Assembly (NCBI RefSeq): GCF_921293095.1
Contig: NW_025791658.1
Span: 682,001 to 746,000, forward strand
Length of the DNA: 64,000 nt
Origin: Ischnura elegans
Lineage: Eukaryota > Arthropoda > Insecta > Odonata > Coenagrionidae
Direction: 5' to 3'
Part shown: piece by piece, positions 9,998-19,899 of the stretch
Position numbering within the stretch: position 1 is the first letter of the stretch
How the letters are laid out: the number at the start of each line of letters is the position of its first letter
Made by a program: the position numbers and the translations under genes
Notes under the pieces: generated by a model
What the model saw: the letters and a program-made list of their open reading frames with translations, nothing else
Told to the model about the DNA's origin: nothing
The model's database searches: none

Positions 9998-10796
9998 TAA
10001 GTTCATCAGTAACGATCTATAAGTATGTAACCATGTAAGTTCCATGCACCACCTTGTACTCCCATAACTAAACAAGAATTCAAAAGAATGAAGTTTTAAT
10101 TTTACATCCTCAAAGCCAATCAGCATACTTGTGAATGTTTTGATAAAATTCGAGCAATATGTTTTTACCTTTCGAAAATTTTTTTATTTTAGTTATTACC
10201 ATGTGTGGCCTAGGGGGTCATAAATTTTTAAAAGTGTTTCTGTCTTTGATGTTTCCTGGCCTATTCAGTTTGTAAGTATTTCACTCACTTCATTAATAAT
10301 GATTAACTATCGATGACTCCACCGCTGCCTCAGCATGTACATAATTAATGAGAAAAATAAATTCTTCAGCATTTATTTGTTGCCCATTTTATTGAATAAA
10401 TTTAGCTCCCAAATTCTGTGCATGTGAAATGACTAACAATTGATAGAGTGGAAAATTTTAAATTTTGTTGTTGTAAATTGATCATTATTTAGGAGAGCAT
10501 TTTATTTAGCAGAAATTTTAAGCCAGTTTTTCCTCAGCAAGTGTCACTACAGAAATGGTAGGTGTGGAACTAGTTTTCCTAGTATGTAGCAGGTGTGACA
10601 CTACACATTTTCAGCAGGTGTGATGTGACAAGTTTGCCGCAGGTTTGTTGCGACAAGTTTGCTGCACGTTTGAAATAGCGTAACTAGGAGGTTTGATTCA
10701 TGCTTGCAGGCTTGTCATGACAAGCTTGGTGAAAATTGCAACTTTGTCGTGACAAGCTTGCAGCAAGATTAGCATGCTATCTGGGATCAATTTTAA
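9998..10796. other. Spacer with degenerate GTGACAAG-TTTGC repeats
   Basis: No gene is seen. Between about 10,540 and 10,770, variants of 'gtgacaagtttgc.gcaggtttg' recur five or six times at irregular spacing of 25-45 bases, a decayed minisatellite-like patch. The rest is A+T-rich unique-looking sequence. Confidence 0.4.
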
Positions 10797-11005
10797 CACA
10801 CATAAAGAACTCAGAACAATATTTCAATTGCCAGATCACTGAAGAGTTGATAAACTAATATTGTCCACCAACAAGAAGGTAAAGTTAGCACCAATTATCA
10901 ATGGGAACACAAATTAAGAACTCAAAAGAGTCATCTAATTGCCAGCTCACTGAATAGTCCATCAGTTAACATTGTTCACACACAGGAAGGTAAAGTTCAC
11001 AACAA
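10797..11005. repeat. Two-copy tandem duplication, about 113 bp
   Basis: Bases 10,797-10,905 and 10,911-11,005 are diverged copies sharing 'aagaactca', 'caattgccag', 'cactgaa.ag' and 'gaaggtaaagtt' in the same order and spacing. Confidence 0.6.
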
Positions 11006-11034
11006 TAACTTGTATTATAATTCTAATTCACAAC

Positions 11035-11236
11035 TTGCGGCAGCGGGAAGCAGAACGACGTCACGCGAAGTTTTTCCTGGCATTCACACTTACCCCTCGC
11101 ACTTTCGAGCGCTTGAAAATTTTCCCTTTTCATTTAATCGCGAAAAATGGTTATCAACAAAAAGCGTGAACTACGTACTCCAGAAGTAATAATGTTTTGA
11201 TTCAGGTGATAAAAATATTAGGAAATCACCTTATTA
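11035..11236 (-). mobile_element. Diverged partial copy of the AGGGTGG MITE
   Basis: The stretch from 'gcggcagcgggaagcag' through 'ttcatttaatcgcgaaaaa' to 'aggaaatcaccttatta' matches the 5' part (reverse orientation) of the 662-bp MITE at 20219-20880. It is heavily diverged and truncated. Confidence 0.55.
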
Positions 11237-11785
11237 TATCCATTTTATACAATTGTATACATGTTATACAATTGTATACATTTCATACAATTGTGTACAT
11301 TTCAAAAAATCTTCGCGTGACGAAAATTTTGTATACAATTTTATACAGGATTTCCTGTATACACCTGTACACAATTGTATACAAAATGTGTACATTGTAT
11401 ACAAATTTGGCTTCATACAATTGTATACAGTGTATACAATTTACACATTTTCATACACTGTATACAATTGTATGAAATGTATACAGTTGTATACATTTCA
11501 TGCAATTGTATACATTTCATACAATTGTATACATTTCATACAATTGTATACATTTCATGCAATTGTATACATTTCATACAATTGTATACATTTCATACAA
11601 TTGTATACATTTCATACAATTGTATACAGTGTATGAAAATGTGTAAATTGTATACACTGTATACAATTGTATGAAGCCAAATTTGTATACAATGTACACA
11701 TTTTGTATACAATTGTGTACAGGTGTATACAGGAAATCCTGTATAAAATTGTATACAATTGTATACAAAATTTTCACTGGGGATA
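11237..11785. repeat. Near-perfect A+T palindrome built on a 20-bp tandem repeat
   Basis: Bases 11,310-11,480 and 11,610-11,780 are inverted copies (ends GAAAATTTTGTATACAATT; landmarks AGGATTTCCTGTATACACC and AATTTGGCTTCATACAATT). Between them the 20-bp unit TTGTATACATTTCATACAA(T) repeats about eight times. The right end reads AAAATTTTCACTGGGG, the same terminus as at 6543. Transcribed, it would form a long hairpin. Open frames on both strands are repeat translations. Confidence 0.8.
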
Positions 11786-12440
11786 TCCCATCGTTAATTA
11801 TGATTCATATAAGAATCATAAATCAACAGCCACCCAGCAAACTCAAAAATCCTATTCAGTATAAAAGTTGCATAAATGGATAGGCATAATATGCAAATAA
11901 TATTCCGTCGATTATGCACATAATATGCGAATAATATGCACATTATATTTAAATATTATGCCGCCGTAAACTATTAATAATATTGACATTGTATGTATAT
12001 TATTTCGTTGTTAGTAACATTTTATCATTAATTATGATTCTTATAAGAATCATTAATTAACGGCCACCCAGCAAACTCAAAAATCCTATTCAGTATAAAA
12101 GTTGCATAAATGGATAGGCATAATATGCAAATAATATTCCGTCGATTATGCACATAATATGCGAATAATATGCACATTATATTTAAATATTATGCCGCCA
12201 TAAACTATTAATAATATTGACATTGTATGTATATTATTTCGTTGTTAGTAACATTTTATCATTAATTATGATTCATATAAGAATCATAAATCAACGGCCA
12301 CCCAGCAAACTCAAAAATCCTATTCAGTATAAAAGTTGCATAAATGGATAGGCATAATATGCAAATAATATTCCGTCGATTATGCACATAATATGCGAAT
12401 AATATGCACATTATATTTAAATATTATGCCGCCGTAAACT
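11786..12440 (+). repeat. 235-bp tandem repeat, about 2.8 copies
   Basis: Units begin near 11,786, 12,021 and 12,255 with 'tcattaattatgattcatataagaatca' type sequence (itself a small palindrome), pass through 'ccacccagcaaactcaaaaatcc' and end near 'atgccgccgtaaact'. The copies are highly similar, so amplification is recent. A single diverged unit sits at 6,352-6,540. Confidence 0.8.
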
Positions 12441-13665
12441 GTGATTGTATCCGTAAAAATCGATGATCATACATCCTCTGTATCAAAAAATGTGAAAACT
12501 TATGTTTTAATATATCACTAACAATTTCGTATCGTTCGCAGAATACTCCACAATTATTATTATTTTTTTATTTTACACACCGGCATATTCCGGTCTGGCG
12601 AGGTACGCAGCTTGGTAGGCCGTTGTGTTGTTGTTCATTGTTGTTAGTTGTTGCCGTAGCCATATTGCCGTAGTTGGGAGAATTGAACGTCTATTGAAAA
12701 ATCTAATATTAAAGAGGAAAAGATGGGTTTACGGAACTAATTTATGTCACAGTACTATTCTGGTAACGCATATACGATAAGGAATAATAAGCTTCATGGT
12801 ATGAAGAACAGGACTTTATTTAAAATCAAAGTAAGTACACGTACGTGAGTCGTTGTCGTTTGTCATAGGGTAGAAAGCAAATCTGAAATTATCAGCTCCT
12901 AATTTTGAGTGTTATTCCCAGTACTTTAATTAATTTTTTAAATTACCTAAATGTATATCTTATGACGGTACTTTTTCAGTCAGAGTCCCAGCTTGAAAAG
13001 TGAAGGGAGGCTATTCCAAGGAAAGACGAAGTTTTGGCACTTAAGTACTGAACCAGGTTGTGAGCTGCACTTTCGCCCTGAAGATATCACGTACTTGATC
13101 ATATATGCATATAATTATTTTAGTTTGTGATTATTAATGACAATATTATCTTTATTGTTTCGGAGTGCATTTTCAAGAACGGCTTGCTTACATCGTTTGC
13201 GTGATTGCTCGCCACAACTCTATGACTAACACAGAGATAATTATACGATTAGAAGACCTCTTTGTGGCTTGGAATCACATTTTGGACCATTTTTAATACA
13301 TTCGCTAAGAAAAGACCGTAGATGTTCAACCATGCGGATGTCATGGAAGGAATCATCGCGAGTGTTGTGATTGTGAATTCGTGTGACATACTTTGTACTT
13401 TCTAATCGCAATTTCATGAGTAACGATTATGGAAGGGCGAATGTTTGTCATTAGATGTCATTCACATGATATTTAAACCAAATTTGCGATGATATAGGAC
13501 TCCTAACTGAATATTTGTATATTTGTGATACAACGATGAAGGATTGTGCCTTGTTTTAGTGCAATGTACCTATGCTGTGTCTACATGAATGATTCATTAA
13601 ATTTCTCCTCGTTTCCAGAAATCAATTTTTATTCATGTAATTTTCGAATATTATGCAACTGCATG
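12441..13665. other. Unannotated A+T-rich stretch
   Basis: No open frame of interest is present. A short G+C-richer patch at 12,575-12,670 contains 'caccggcatattccggtctggcgaggtacgc' type sequence with no recognised family. The remainder is unique-looking. Confidence 0.4.
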
Positions 13666-13669
13666 TTAT

Positions 13670-14520
13670 CACGCATCAACGGTATAAAATATGCATAAAA
13701 GGTTCGTAGATATGGTATAAAATGTGCATAACATGTACCTAAAGGTGCATACTAATGGTATATATGGGTATAATATGTGCGTATATTTAGCCACATCAAT
13801 GGTATAAATCGTGCCTAAAAGGAGCATATAAATGGTATAATATGCGCATATATTTTTTAGGCCACATCCATGGTATAAATTGTGCATAATATGTACATAA
13901 AAGGTGCATATATATATGGGTATAATATGTGCATATATATAGCCACATCAATGGTATAAATCGTGCATAATATGTACATAAAAGGAGCATATAAATGGTA
14001 TATATGGGCATAATATGCGCATATATTTTAGGCCACATCCATGGTATAAATTGTGCATAATATGTACATAAAAGGTGCATATAAATGGCATATATGGGTA
14101 TAATATGTGCATATATATAGCCACATCAATGGTATAACTTGTGCATATTATGTACATAATATGTGCATATAAATGGCATAATGTCCTCATAAATTGCGAT
14201 ATTATGCGCATAATATGCGGAATATATGCACTGATGGAATGGCATAATGTTTGCATATATACGGAATATATGAGGACATTATACCATTTATATGCACCTT
14301 TTATGTACATAAAAGGTGCATATATTCCGTATATATGCAAATATTATGCCATTCCATCACTGCATATATTCCGCATATTATGCGCATAATACCGCAATTT
14401 ATGAGGACATTATACCATTTATATGCACATATTATGTACATAATATGCGCGTTTTATACCATTGTGGTGGCATAATATTCGCATAATATTTGAATATTAT
14501 GTGCATATTATTCACTTTGT
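13670..14520. repeat. Large imperfect palindrome of GCATATA / TGTACATAA units
   Basis: From 13,680 to 14,140 a unit of about 150 bp recurs ('gccacat.catggtataaat.gtgcataatatgtacataaaaggtgcatata'). From 14,141 to 14,470 the sequence is a palindrome centred near 14,309 at GCACCTTTTATGTACATAAA, its arms extending about 150 bp each way. All open frames here (Tyr/His/Cys/Met-rich) are repeat translations. Confidence 0.75.
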
Positions 14521-14529
14521 GCTGTGTGG

Positions 14530-15023
14530 GGTGGAACCCACGTGGAGAATTAACGTGGATACCACGTGTTTTTGGTCGTGGAATCAACGTGGAACCCACA
14601 TGGAAATTTGGTGGAAAAATTAAAACAGCAGTTGGTGCTGTCCTAAAACCATTAAAACCTCAACCACTCTATATCTAAACCTTCTATATATGTGTCTACG
14701 ATTTTTCATGTGCTCTCATGGCTGCCTTTCCACGAATTATATAAAAATAGAATGTGCGATACATTTTCACATAACTAGCGTGGTTTCAGGATGATAAATG
14801 ACGCAATGTTACCAGAGAGTTAAGTTCCACAAATTAGAAATTCTGTTTAACATTTTATGCTAATCACCACAAATCCACTTGAAATCAACGTGGATTCCAC
14901 GTGGGTCCAACCACTCAATATCCACCACCACCAAATATCCACCACTCAACGTGGATTCCACGTGGGTTCCACGTGGATTCCACGTGGGTTCCACGTGGAT
15001 TCCACCACCCATTTCTCACTGGG
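14530..15023 (-). mobile_element. Second CCCAGTGAG MITE, 5'-truncated, inverted
   Basis: This is the reverse complement of the element at 3028-3518 through its whole body, ending CACCCATTTCTCACTGGG at 15023. The left end lacks the CCCAGTGAG terminus and begins inside the GTGGAACCCACGTGG units, abutting the A+T palindrome. Confidence 0.75.
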
Positions 15024-16428
15024 ATTGGGCCATGAGAAAAAGCTGATGAGCAATTGACTCCTCTTCAAAGATGTTCATATAGGCAATATTAATATTTACT
15101 TTCCAACCCCGCAAAATATATCATAAAAATTTTTGTATCGGCAAAATTCGATTTTATTTGAACTTAGAGATGTATCTACTCAGGGTGGCAACCAGAGGGT
15201 CCATTTTTTGTAGATAACAGTCCAAAAGAGATGTAAAGCGAATGTTTACTCTTGTAATCAGAAACGGGAGGAACATAATATGAACTACTGCTTCAATAAT
15301 ATTCCGCAAGCAGATGGAATTCTTAGCAATATCTTGACGGTTGCGGGAACAGTGTGCAAAAAAATAAAAGAGATTTAGCACTGAGAGTCGTATATGTAAG
15401 AGAAAGAAGAAAATAGCAGCTTATTCTGGTTTAGGAAGAATAAATCTCTAGTTTCCTGCATCGTGAAATGGTCAGCGAATGTAATTATTTTGCCAACAAT
15501 TCACACAGCTATTTTTATCAACGAATCCAAGACGAACAGATAATAAAAGAAAACCGGAAATATTGACCTTTTATAACTGCACTAAAGGAGGTGTAGCCAC
15601 ATTAGACAAAATAGGCAGTACCTATCAAACAAACAGAAACATCAGTAGATGGTCCATAGCCATTTTCTTTCATTTGCCAAACAATGCTGACATCAGTGCA
15701 TTTGTTATACCTCGGTATTCCAATTCACAATCAAAATTGCAAAGATTTTTCTTCGTGAGTTAACTCGATCCTTAACTTTTCCATACAGAAAAATTGAATC
15801 GATATTGAACATGATCTCCAGAGACTTGAATAAATAGAGGAATATGCGTAAAAATGAGCCTGAGAAAAGAATGAGGAGAAAACAAGAAGAAAGGTTGAAA
15901 GGTGTGTTTTTTCCAACAGGTATAAAAACAAAAATATACTGTAAACTGTGTTAGAAACTAATGCGTGGTACACATTTGCTGAAAATTTGCTGTGATTAGA
16001 AGCAAATAAATAGTTTACATGATTTATTTTCTACATTCTTTCGATTCAATAAAAACTTTTCAATACAGCGAAATTGAACTTCTTTTGAGGACTACATATT
16101 TGTTAGTTTACCTTTCCAATGGTGTATATCATTTGTAAAAGCAGTATTTCAGTAGTTATAAGCAACCGTAATATCATCGTAAATTTTGCCTCAAGAATAC
16201 ATTTTTGGAAATCGATTCAATATCGATAAGCAATATATCGATAAGAATAATATCGATATTTTAGTACATTTATTAGTATTAACGTAAGGCAAATAGAGGT
16301 CGACGCTGAAAATATGATGAGATACAGTGACTGATGTTTATAAAAGTATATGCCATGTATTTATATCTCAACATTTCAACTGTGTTCTTTGGTCAGGAGA
16401 AGTGTGGGCAAATGCCTCTTTTCGTATT
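15024..16428. other. Unannotated spacer
   Basis: A+T-rich without a supported gene. At 16,210-16,262 ATCGATA repeats ('tcaatatcgataagcaatatatcgata') form a short cluster similar in style to the ATAATCG cluster at 7.7 kb. The open frames at 15154-15381 and 15731-15973 show no family resemblance. Confidence 0.4.
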
Positions 16429-16698
16429 TTATTTATATTTTTTTTTGTTGATTTTCGGGTTCTTGTTTTTTGCCGCCTTATATGGCTCTGTCCCGCTGCC
16501 TACCGGACGCTGATTGGTCAATACCCTGTTCCAAACGTTGCTGATTGGGTAGCCTTGGTCTCGGTTGAAATTATTGTTTTTTTGTATTTCCAAGGCTTCC
16601 CTGATCGGCCTTGGATAGTAGCGATTCTCCTCGGCCACCATTTTCGTTGCTTCGAAGTCTATACTGTGACCTGCCTCACTCCAAGCGTTTTCTGCCAT
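16429..16698 (-). pseudogene. Penelope-like element GIY-YIG endonuclease C-terminal fragment
   Basis: The minus-strand frame reads AWSEAGHSIDFEATKMVAEE, then YYPRPIREALEI and NNFNRDQGYPISNVWNRVL. This 'HxIDF...E...YYxRxxREAxEI...NFNRDxGxxxSxxW' order is typical of the C-terminal part of the GIY-YIG endonuclease of Penelope-like retroelements; the glutamate of REALEI corresponds to the conserved catalytic Glu. The GIY-YIG core and reverse transcriptase are not present. A second fragment of the same family lies at 18.46-18.72 kb in the opposite orientation. Confidence 0.7.
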
Positions 16699-17112
16699 AT
16701 TTAGGCAGCATGATAGAGGAAAACGGATACAGTAGTCAGGGCATCAGGAAGAGAATTGTGCTAGAAAAGGAGGCATTTATGAACAGGAAGGAGCTTATGA
16801 GGGGATCCTTATGTAAGAGTTTGAAGAAAAGGTGGGTGAAGAGTCTGATCTGGAGTGTAGTACGATGTGGAAACGTGGGCACTTGGGAAGGAGGACAAGG
16901 GAAGACTGGAGGCATTCAGGATGTGGGTATGGACAAGAATGGAGAGGGTGAGATGGACGGAGGGGAAAAGGAATGACGAAGTGCTGTATATGGTGGGTGA
17001 GTAGAAGCAGCATTTAGATGAGATACGGAGGAGACAGAAGGTATGGATGGAGCGAGTTCTTAGCAGGGAGGGGATTTTGAAAATGGTGTTATATAGGGTA
17101 GAATGTTCGTGA
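16699..17112 (+). pseudogene. LINE reverse-transcriptase C-terminal fragment
   Basis: The frame from about 16,699 reads YLGSMIEENGYSSQGIRKRI, then KRWVKSLIWSVVRCG, and after a frameshift near 16,900 gives FRMWVWTRMERVRWTEGKRN, DEVLYMVGE and a final RRRQKVWMERVLSREG. This is the C-terminal block after the RT catalytic core in RTE/craniofacial-type LINEs. There is one frameshift and at least one stop. It abuts the Penelope-like fragment head to head. Confidence 0.75.
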
Positions 17113-17967
17113 TGTATCTTTGACACATTCTCTATCTTTATGGGAGTGTAATTGTCAAAATTGATAGGCTAACCCCTCAATGCAGATCGTGATACTTGTC
17201 GTGGCAATGGGGATGGATTTTTTAAAGTAACTGCCTGGCTTATGGTGTTGGATGATAATTTTACCATCACTTGCTAAGCTATAGGAAAGCTATAGCTATG
17301 TGACCCTTTTGCGCCCAATGTCATGTGGAGCCGTCTGACATTTTCACATGCAGAAGATCTAACGTCAGGTATAGCTGTTGTGAATTTTTCAACGCTAATG
17401 ACTGGATGTCGGCTCTAGCTGACGTGAGGGAAGTGAAATGACCCCTGAGGTTGGAAATGTCAGATGCATTTAGGCCCGGCCTGAGACCCAAGGAGAAGGG
17501 ATAACAAATGATATCTAGTTAAATGGAGGGCAAACAAAATTAACTGTAATTTTTAAATATTTTTCTAATATTTTGGCTGCAACGGCAAGCTGAAGATGAA
17601 ATAAAAGGTTTTTTTCAGTATTTTCTCTGTTGATGAGGGAGGAAATATGCTATATCCATGCACAATGAGAATGTGACACCAAATAGAAATATGTACATTT
17701 TTTGATGTGCACATCACTGATATCCCATCTTGTCTCGGAACATAGTAAAATTATGACATTGTAAAAAAATGTGAATTTTTCCTGAACAAGTATTGTCATA
17801 CTACCCATCCCAACTGCATATGTTTAATTTATCTTTAAAAGTGTGTTATTTGGTTGAATTATCATAAGCTATTATGTACTAATCATACTTTTTTTGGCAG
17901 TTTTATGCCTTGGATAAAGGAAATATTTGCCATTTTGAATGTATTTATGTACCCTTTTCATTTTCAG
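17113..17967. other. Spacer before the exon at 17968
   Basis: No gene is recognised. The last bases form a polypyrimidine acceptor (CCTTTTCATTTTCAG), so at least the 3' part is likely intronic. Confidence 0.4.
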
Positions 17968-18090
17968 ATGCAAGGAGCTAAGAGGACAATAAAAGAATGT
18001 GCATCTTCACTGATGAAGAAAAGCCTAGGCGAGTCCCCTGGGGATAACTGGTCAACAGGAAAGATGTCAACCATCCAAGTTTTTAGTTAA
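17968..18090 (+). CDS. Middle exon of a DUF4806-like gene (copy D), possibly frameshifted
   Basis: The exon follows TTTTCAG and starts in phase 0 with ATGCAAG, just as the homologous broken exon at 9400 starts ATGCAAT. The peptide contains GAKRTIKECASSLMKKSLGE then DNWSTGK, fitting the DUF4806 middle ('GGxxxKExxRxxLxKLxxxELxxxYNWxG'). It meets a stop at 18088 after 40 residues, about 24 short of the copy C exon. A one-base shift would continue as KFLVKTFSPA, resembling KSFYSTPVCPV of copy C, up to a GTAAAT donor at about 18,113. So it is either a terminal exon or a recently frameshifted one. It fits in phase after exon 8734-8966, which would bypass the broken exon at 9400. Confidence 0.5.
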   Translation: MQGAKRTIKECASSLMKKSLGESPGDNWSTGKMSTIQVFS

Positions 18091-18383
18091 GACCTTTTCT
18101 CCTGCACAAAAAAAGTAAATAACAAATAGAAATGTAGTAATCCTCTAAAAAAAAAAACATAGGTATTCAAATCTCATTATTTAATATTAGATTGCAGTGG
18201 ACCGACATTTGGCGACCTGCCTGGCTATGTAAAGCCGATTCGTTTTAAGTTTAATGTTAGAATTATAAAATTTCAGGGAAATTCATCATCGCGTAATTAA
18301 TTTTAATCTTCCTAAAGTTAAGACTGCAATGCACACGCTCACTAGAAGACTTTCTTTTCTTTATCCCCTTCACTTACACTGGA

Positions 18384-18760
18384 AAGGTAAATACTAGTCC
18401 CTTACACGCTTGAAATGACCAGGATAAAAGAACATGCAAGAGCCACAAAACAGTAGCAGTTCCACCTGTCGGCCATTGCAGAACACGCGTGGAGTGAGGT
18501 AGGTCACAGTATAGACTTCGAAGGAACGAAGATGGTGGCCGAGGAGAATCGCTACTATCCAAGGCTGATCAGGGAAGCCTTGGAAATACATACACAAAAA
18601 CAATAATTTCAACCGAGACCAAGGCTACCCAATCAGCAACGTTTGGAACAGGGTATTGACCAATCAGCGTCCGGCAGGCAGCGGGACAGAGCCATATAAG
18701 GCGGCAAAAAACGATAACCCGAAAATCAGCACTGACCATGAGCAACGCCGCGGAAACCTA
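18384..18760 (+). pseudogene. Second Penelope-like GIY-YIG fragment
   Basis: On the plus strand EHAWSEVGHSIDFEGTKMVA and RYYPRLIREALEIHT are followed by a frameshift in an A-rich run. The DNA beyond it still matches the fragment at 16.4-16.7 kb and extends further to CGCCGCGGAAACCTACGCC. It is the same family as 16429-16698, in opposite orientation. Confidence 0.7.
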
Positions 18761-18949
18761 CGCCAGAATTTCATGAAGCTTTTGATGCTTATATCCTTAA
18801 CTACAAGCTTCACTGCCTTACGCACATGAGTTTACGGGTTGCATACTTTCTCAACCTATATTTTTTGCGAAATCTATTTAATGGAGTGGGTCTCAGCCTT
18901 TTTTTTACTCGAGTACTCCTCATTATGTACATAACTAACAGTGGCGCCG

Positions 18950-19262
18950 ACTCTATGGGGCCTGAAGGGGCCCGAGCCCCCTCAATATTTCAAGAAAATA
19001 ATTAAGTTATATTATTCTTTGTGAAATCACAAAAATATATTGGTAATTTTTATTTCCCATGTTTGACGATAGTTACCTTTTAAAACAAATTCAACAATGT
19101 GTTAAAACAAATAATTATAAGGTGAAGCAGGTTGACTGAATCAGGTGGTGTGAATCATGATAGTGTTTCGGTGCTGCGACACACTTTGAATTTAACCCCT
19201 TCCCGGGGCAAGACCTCGGATATGGGCCCCCCCAATATTTTTTATAAGTCGGCGCCCCTGAT
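18950..19262. mobile_element. GGCGCCGACT-ended short element (copy 1)
   Basis: It begins GTGGCGCCGACTCTATGGGG and ends AATATTTTTTATAAGTCGGCGCC, with inverted GGCGCCGACT termini and G/C runs next to each end (GGGGCCCGAGCCCCCT; GGGCCCCCCC). The body is A+T-rich. Related copies are at 24,325-24,590 and 44,840-45,085. It is non-coding; class unknown (MITE-like). Confidence 0.65.
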
Positions 19263-19895
19263 AACTAATATTGCACCCCCAAAAATGTAACGTGTACATT
19301 TCATTACATAATTTCACCAGGGGTAGATGAAAATTTAAGTTATAAATAGAAACTTTGTTTGAATACCCCTAATCATATGTATAGATATTTCCCGGTTAAC
19401 AGATAACGTAGATCCTGGCGTCCACCATAACCAATTATTTTCGGCGTACCCCCCAGGGGTAAACGTACAACCGATTGGGAACCGCTGATCTAACATCACA
19501 TCAACCGCAATGTCTTAAAAATGGAGGGTTTTGTTTTTAATATTCAGTATTTTTTACTTTCATGCCGTGTACTAAAAATGTAAAAATTGTCGAAGTCTAT
19601 CCAACAGAATATCAGCCTCAAATCCCCGTTTCCCACAAAAATGGAGGGACAATTTTTTGTTATTGAGTAATTTTACTTTCATACCGTGCACTAAAAATTG
19701 TCGAAGTCTATCTAAATTAATATCAACCTAAAATCCCAGCTATCGCCAAAAATGGAGGGATTTTTAAAAAAACCCTTTGGCTGCGAGAGATCATGATTTT
19801 AGCTGGCAGCCTGAGCGGAAGAGAGAACCAAGGAATGTCTTTCCCTTTAGCCTGGCTGAGTGTATCTCAAGAAGTGAAATCCATGGCAACCCTTC
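19263..19895. other. Spacer with two diverged copies of a short repeat
   Basis: Around 19,545-19,640 and 19,660-19,760, similar blocks recur ('aaaaatggaggga..ttttt...ttttactttcat.ccgtg.actaaaa...gtcgaagtctatc'), and a third trace appears at about 24,640. The region at 19,430-19,490 ('tacccccaggggtaaacg...ggaaccgctgatc') resembles the tail of another dispersed repeat. No gene is seen. Confidence 0.45.
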
Positions 19896-19899
19896 TTTC

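Noticed and set aside
11480-11640. CRISPR-like regular 20-bp repeats
   Set aside because: The repeats are contiguous with no unique spacers and lie in a eukaryotic A+T satellite.
11253-11777. Several overlapping open frames of up to 127 codons on both strands
   Set aside because: They are translations of TATAC-type tandem repeats (Tyr/Ile/Cys/His/Thr only), open in several frames at once, as expected from the repeat and not from a gene.
13669-14475. Open frames of up to 130 codons rich in Tyr, His, Met and Cys
   Set aside because: They come from the GCATATA/TGTACATAA palindrome; the same peptide appears on both strands.
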